Assembly: GCA_019155185.1 (NCBI GenBank)
Contig: CM032802.1
Span: 65,001-129,000 of the forward strand
Source of the DNA: Beaufortia kweichowensis
Taxonomy: Eukaryota; Chordata; Actinopteri; Cypriniformes; Gastromyzontidae
Direction of reading: 5' to 3'
Length of the DNA stretch: 64,000 nt
A program made the position numbers and the translations under genes. Position 1 is the first letter of the stretch. Every line of letters begins with the position of its first letter. Shown here piece by piece: positions 59,857 through 64,000 of the stretch. The notes under the pieces are model-generated. The model saw only the letters and a program-made list of their open reading frames with translations, had not been told where the DNA came from and made no database searches.

Positions 59857-62800
59857 CTACCTGTGTCTCATTAGTAGTGCCTCAAGATCGCTGTCAATCG
59901 CTGTCAATTCCTTCTTTCACAGTCTCGCATGTGTTTCGTTCCTTACAGGTATGAGGAAGTGGAGGTGAGAAGAAAACTGGAAGAAAATGAGAGGAGAGAA
60001 GAAAAGAATCAAAAAGAAGAAAGAACAGAGAAAGATGGCCGTGATTCAGCGAGAGGAACCTCAGAGAAGAACAGTCAGAAGGTGATGTTACTGTAATGAG
60101 CATCTTCCATCTAACACTGCAGTAATGCCTGACACGCACCTCCACATAATTATGGAAAGATTTTTGCATTGTTTTAGAGCAGCTTTACATTAAGACAAGA
60201 AAACCAAAAACAGAAAACAGTTTCATTGCTGAAACCAGGAGAGGAGGTGTTATATAATATGAATATTTCATACTGATAGAAGAAATAGATAAATGTTAGT
60301 TGAACGAGCAGCTGGCACAGGTCAAGGTTCAGTTTTTACAGCCGTTGATTTTGTATGTTTGAAATGATGTGTTAATAATTGATGTATTTGTTGGATGATT
60401 ACTGTAGAGAGATTTCTCTGATTCGGTTTGTGTTACAGCAGCTTCAAGAAGAACCCAATAACAGAAAGGCCGGATGTGCTAAAGGTACCGTGTGTCCGGT
60501 TTGATTTGTCATAGTTCTGCATTTGGCTTTGTTTTGAACATCATCTCTCCAGCAGGCAGCATCAGTGCTGAAAGTTTATTTCATCTGATGAAGGACATGA
60601 GTATAAGCGTGCTGGTGATGGACGCTCGCAGCAGACACGACTACGAGGAGTCACGGATGTGTGTCCCGTCTCAGATGTGTATAAGTGTACCTGAGGAGTC
60701 CATCACCCCAGGGTAACACTCGATCTCATAGACAACTGGATACATAAAGATAGTACAGTGTTGTGCAAAGATTAAATAAAATAAAAACCTATATTTGATA
60801 TGAATTGTTTTAAATCTTCCTGTATCAGAGAGAAACTGTTTTCATCTTTATATTTACTGCAATTTATTCCCATTTATTCTCCTTCACGAAAGCCTGAAGA
60901 GGCTGAAAACCAATGAGAAATGATGATTGTGTTTTACTTGCCTGTCATTGTCAGAGTGACTGTGAATCAGATCGAGTTGAAGCTGCCTGCAGAATCTCTG
61001 ACCGAGTGGAAACGCAGAGCGTTTGTGGATTACGTGGTTCTGTTGGACTGGTTTAGCGGCATCTCCGACCTGAAACTGGGAACCACTTTACAGAGCCTGA
61101 AGGATGCGCTCTATAAGGTACTGTCGCTCTCCGTCAGAACGCTGACTTTAGGTAAATGAGCTGACAATCTGTGTGTATTGTGGTTGCGTGCAGTGGGACA
61201 GCAGTACGATCTTGCGCAGCGAGCCGCTGGTGTTGGAGGGAGGATATGATAACTGGCTGCTCTTTTACCCCATGTACACCAGCAACGCTAAAGTCAAACC
61301 ACCCCGACAGCATGTGACCAGCTCTGCCACAGCGTGAGTATCCGTCTTTACACGTATATACGGAGGACGTTTGGGTGTTTGTGTTTTAATGTTGATGTGT
61401 TTCTTGGAGTTTGACGTTTCAATCGGTGTGTATCTCTTGATCAGGTTTGTTTTGTTGTTGTGTGATTTTAGTAAACTTTGTGTATCCTTCACTGGAGGAG
61501 CCCAAACCTGTGAGTGTGAATTCAGAGCCAGATCACCTCGTGCAGATCAACGGCAAAACTTTGGACAAGGAACCTCCAACAGAACCCGCTAAAAACCCAA
61601 ACACACAACCACCGCCGCACCAGCCTGTACCTCCAGCCAGCGCAGACATCATAACACCACCCTCCGCCTCACCCAAACACACTCCACAGGTGAGTTTCAT
61701 CAACACCGCACACACCCGAATGGACAGTCATTCACATAAACGTAACATCTCCTGTACCGAAACTCAGGTCGATCGCTCCAAAAAACCACCACCAGTGAAC
61801 CTTGCGTCATCAAGAGTCAAGGTCAGCGACGAGTCTTCGACGAATGATAGTCCTGCAGCGCACAACGGCCCGGTGGTGCCCAACCGCTCTGTTAAACCCA
61901 ACCTGGACCCGTCCAGAGCTCTGAGCGAGGAGGAATGCAGGGAGATCCACGCCGAGACCGTCAGCCTGATGGAGAAAGCTCGTAAAGAGCAGGAACAACG
62001 CAAGCGCGCTCAGGAGGAAAACAGAGAGAGAGAAGAGAAAGAGCAGAAAGAGACGACGGAGAGATGTCAGAGAGAAGAGAACGAGAGGAAAGAGAAGGAA
62101 AAACAGCAGGAGAGAAAGAAACTGGAGAGACAGACGGCAGAAGAGGAGGATCAGGTGGAAACGGAACGAGACGAGAAGGTCAGAAAGGCGCAGGACGTCC
62201 CGCTGGACGCTCAGATGAAGAGCATGTCACTAGATTCACCCATGCCGGTCAGCGCTGTGAGCGACGTGAAGGTCAGTGACATCATCACCACACATCCTAG
62301 CAGCAGCACAAGTTACAGAGTATCTCATGCTTACGGTGACGTCTGGTTTTGTAATAGGACAGTGTGTTTTTAGGGTCATATATAATCTTCAGCACAGTGA
62401 GCATCTTTTAGATTTGCATTCAAGCAGCATGTAAAGTGTGTTTGTGTGTTACAGAGAGAACCTCTGACGCGAGCACGCAGCGAGGAGATGGGCCGGACCG
62501 TACCCGGGCTGCCGGACGGCTGGATGAAGGTAAGAGGATACGGCAGGAGTAATCTGTTATGTCATCGGTGTGTCGTTTCTCACGTCGAGTCGTTTGTGTG
62601 TGTGCAGTTTCTTGACACGGTGACGGGCACCTACAGATACTACCACTCTCCCACCAACCGGGTTCATCTCTATCCTCCAGAGGTGAACACGCCTCAGATA
62701 CCGGCCAGCACACCCCCCGCGCCCAAACCTAAGCCGTCTCGACCCGACCCGACGGACAAAGAGAAAGAGAGGGAGCAGTCCAAGCTGAAGCGATCGTACT

Positions 62801-64000
62801 CGTCTCCTGATATCAGTCAGGAGCTGAACGCGGAGACCAACAGAAAACCTGCAACCGTCCCTCTAATAAACAGAGAAAACAAGTACGTACGCTCACGCTT
62901 ACTTGCGCCTTCACGGCTCTTCTGAATTAATGCATTTGTTCCCCGCAGGCCTCAGACCGCCGCCACCTTTAAGCTGGAGATCGCTCGTCCGTCTGCGGCA
63001 AAGATCCGGAACCTGAACCCGGTGTTTGGGGGTCAGGGGCCTTTAATAACAGGCCTTCGTAACCTCGGCAACACTTGCTACATGAACTCTATCCTTCAGT
63101 GCCTGTGTAACACAGTCGCCATGGCAGATTATTTCAACAGAAACATCTATCAGGAAGACATTAACCGGTACGAATAGTCACTGACGTAACGCGCGGCTGT
63201 ACGTCACCGTCAGATCCGCTGATGCAGTGTTTGTGTTTGGCAGGGCTAACATTCTGGGTCATAAAGGGGAGGTGGCCGAGGAGTTCAGCGTGGTCATGAA
63301 GGCTCTGTGGTCGGGACAGTACAAATGCATCAGTCCTCAAGATTTCAAAGGCACCATCTGTAAAATCAACAACCGCTTTTCCAGCTACGAGCATCAGGAT
63401 TCGCAGGAACTGCTCCTGTTCCTCATGGACGGGCTGCACGAGGATCTCAATAAGGTAGGACACGGTCATTTGCTTGGATGTCAAACATCACACGTAGTGT
63501 CTGAACAAAAGTATGTCCTTGTAGAAATCTTTGTTTAAGATCCTGACACTGAATGTGTCTTTCCCAGGCGGATAAACGCAGGGGTTATAAGGAAGAGGAT
63601 ATCGATCATCTGGATGATGTGAGCGCTGCAGAGTTGGCCTGGTCCAAACACAAGCTGTTGAATGAGTCCATCATCGTGACTCTGTTTCAGGGTCAGTTTA
63701 AATCAACAGTTCAGTGCATGAGCTGTCAGCACAAGTCCCGCACCTTCGAGACCTTCATGTACCTGACGTTGGAGATGATGCCCAGCAGCAAGTGCTCTCT
63801 ACAGGTCTCACACACACACGTCATCATCTGAGCACAAATCCAAGTCTTGGATGCTCACTTATCAGCGTTGTTGTGTGTGTGTTTTTGTACAGGATTGTTT
63901 AAAGCTGTTCTCTAAAGAGGAGCAATTGACTGACAGCAACCGTTTCTACTGTCGACACTGTAAAACACACAGAGACGCCATTAAGAAAATGCAGATCTGG
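59227..64000 (+). CDS. usp8: USP8 (UBPY) deubiquitinase, 3' partial
   Basis: Endosomal ubiquitin hydrolase that works with STAM and ESCRT-0. Exons: 59227-59330, 59400-59544, 59686-59771, 59949-60081, 60439-60484, 60556-60712, 60955-61117, 61194-61333, 61472-61689, 61768-62271, 62455-62529, 62608-62882, 62949-63167, 63244-63454, 63568-63804, 63893-64000 (cut by the window). N-terminal MIT region (SACKIFKAAEECRLDRDEEK), rhodanese-like domain (SVLVMDARSRHDYEES; YDNWLLFYPMYT), charged coiled coil, SH3-binding motifs PQVDRSKKP and PNRSVKP, 14-3-3 site KRSYSSPD, then the USP domain with the Cys box GLRNLGNTCYMNSILQ and zinc ligands CMSCQHK and FYCRHCK. The catalytic His lies beyond the window. The exon 8/9 junction is one base out of phase. 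Confidence 0.93.
59786..59853. repeat. (AC)n microsatellite, usp8 intron 3
   Basis: About 65 bp of ACACGC shading into pure AC, 15 bases after the exon 3 donor. Confidence 0.9.

Overview
The window is nuclear DNA of a bony fish, most likely a cyprinid-type teleost. Multi-exon genes have short GT-AG introns, dense (CA)n and (GA)n microsatellites, palindromic MITEs of kinds common in carp-like fishes, a tRNA-derived SINE and a LINE fragment. There is no prokaryotic or viral gene content. Gene identities come from translated exons compared with remembered vertebrate families; no search was run. Exon ends were set by splice consensus, conserved protein sequence and reading phase. Summed coding lengths are multiples of three for fsd2, khdc4, pde8a, gatm, slc27a2 and hdc, and for homer2 apart from the one base that completes a codon begun upstream. 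whamm closes only if one GC-AG intron is accepted. gabpb1 has one surplus base, and usp8 has one unresolved exon junction.

Layout, left to right: homer2 (+, 5' end outside the window), whamm (-), fsd2 (+), khdc4 (-), pde8a (-), gatm (-), slc27a2 (+), hdc (-), gabpb1 (-) and usp8 (+, 3' end outside the window). homer2/whamm, fsd2/khdc4 and slc27a2/hdc are tail to tail. whamm/fsd2, gatm/slc27a2 and gabpb1/usp8 are head to head. From general knowledge, homer2-whamm-fsd2 and pde8a correspond to human 15q25, gatm and slc27a2-hdc-gabpb1-usp8 to 15q21, and khdc4 to 1q22. The window therefore joins pieces of an ancestral chromosome-15-like block. The genes are not an operon and do not share a pathway: synaptic scaffold, actin nucleation promoter, muscle-type SPRY protein, splicing factor, cAMP phosphodiesterase, creatine synthesis, fatty-acid activation, histamine synthesis, ETS co-activator and deubiquitinase.

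The most unusual items are non-coding or structural. khdc4 intron 4 is a 1.6-kb CA minisatellite from one splice site to the other. A 423-bp palindromic MITE ends 3 bp before the gabpb1 start codon and may supply the 3' splice signals of a 5'UTR intron. usp8 and khdc4 each hold a short stop-free intron whose length is a multiple of three; in usp8 it splits the predicted STAM SH3-binding motif. fsd2 has a pure (GT)n acceptor. gabpb1 has a +1 frameshift in a GC run and lacks an expected exon. Repeat strand and position relative to the transcripts look non-random: the long GA tracts are all CU in the sense RNA, and two copies of one interspersed repeat are both sense, one at a 5' splice site. Positions are estimated by eye and may be off by one or two bases.
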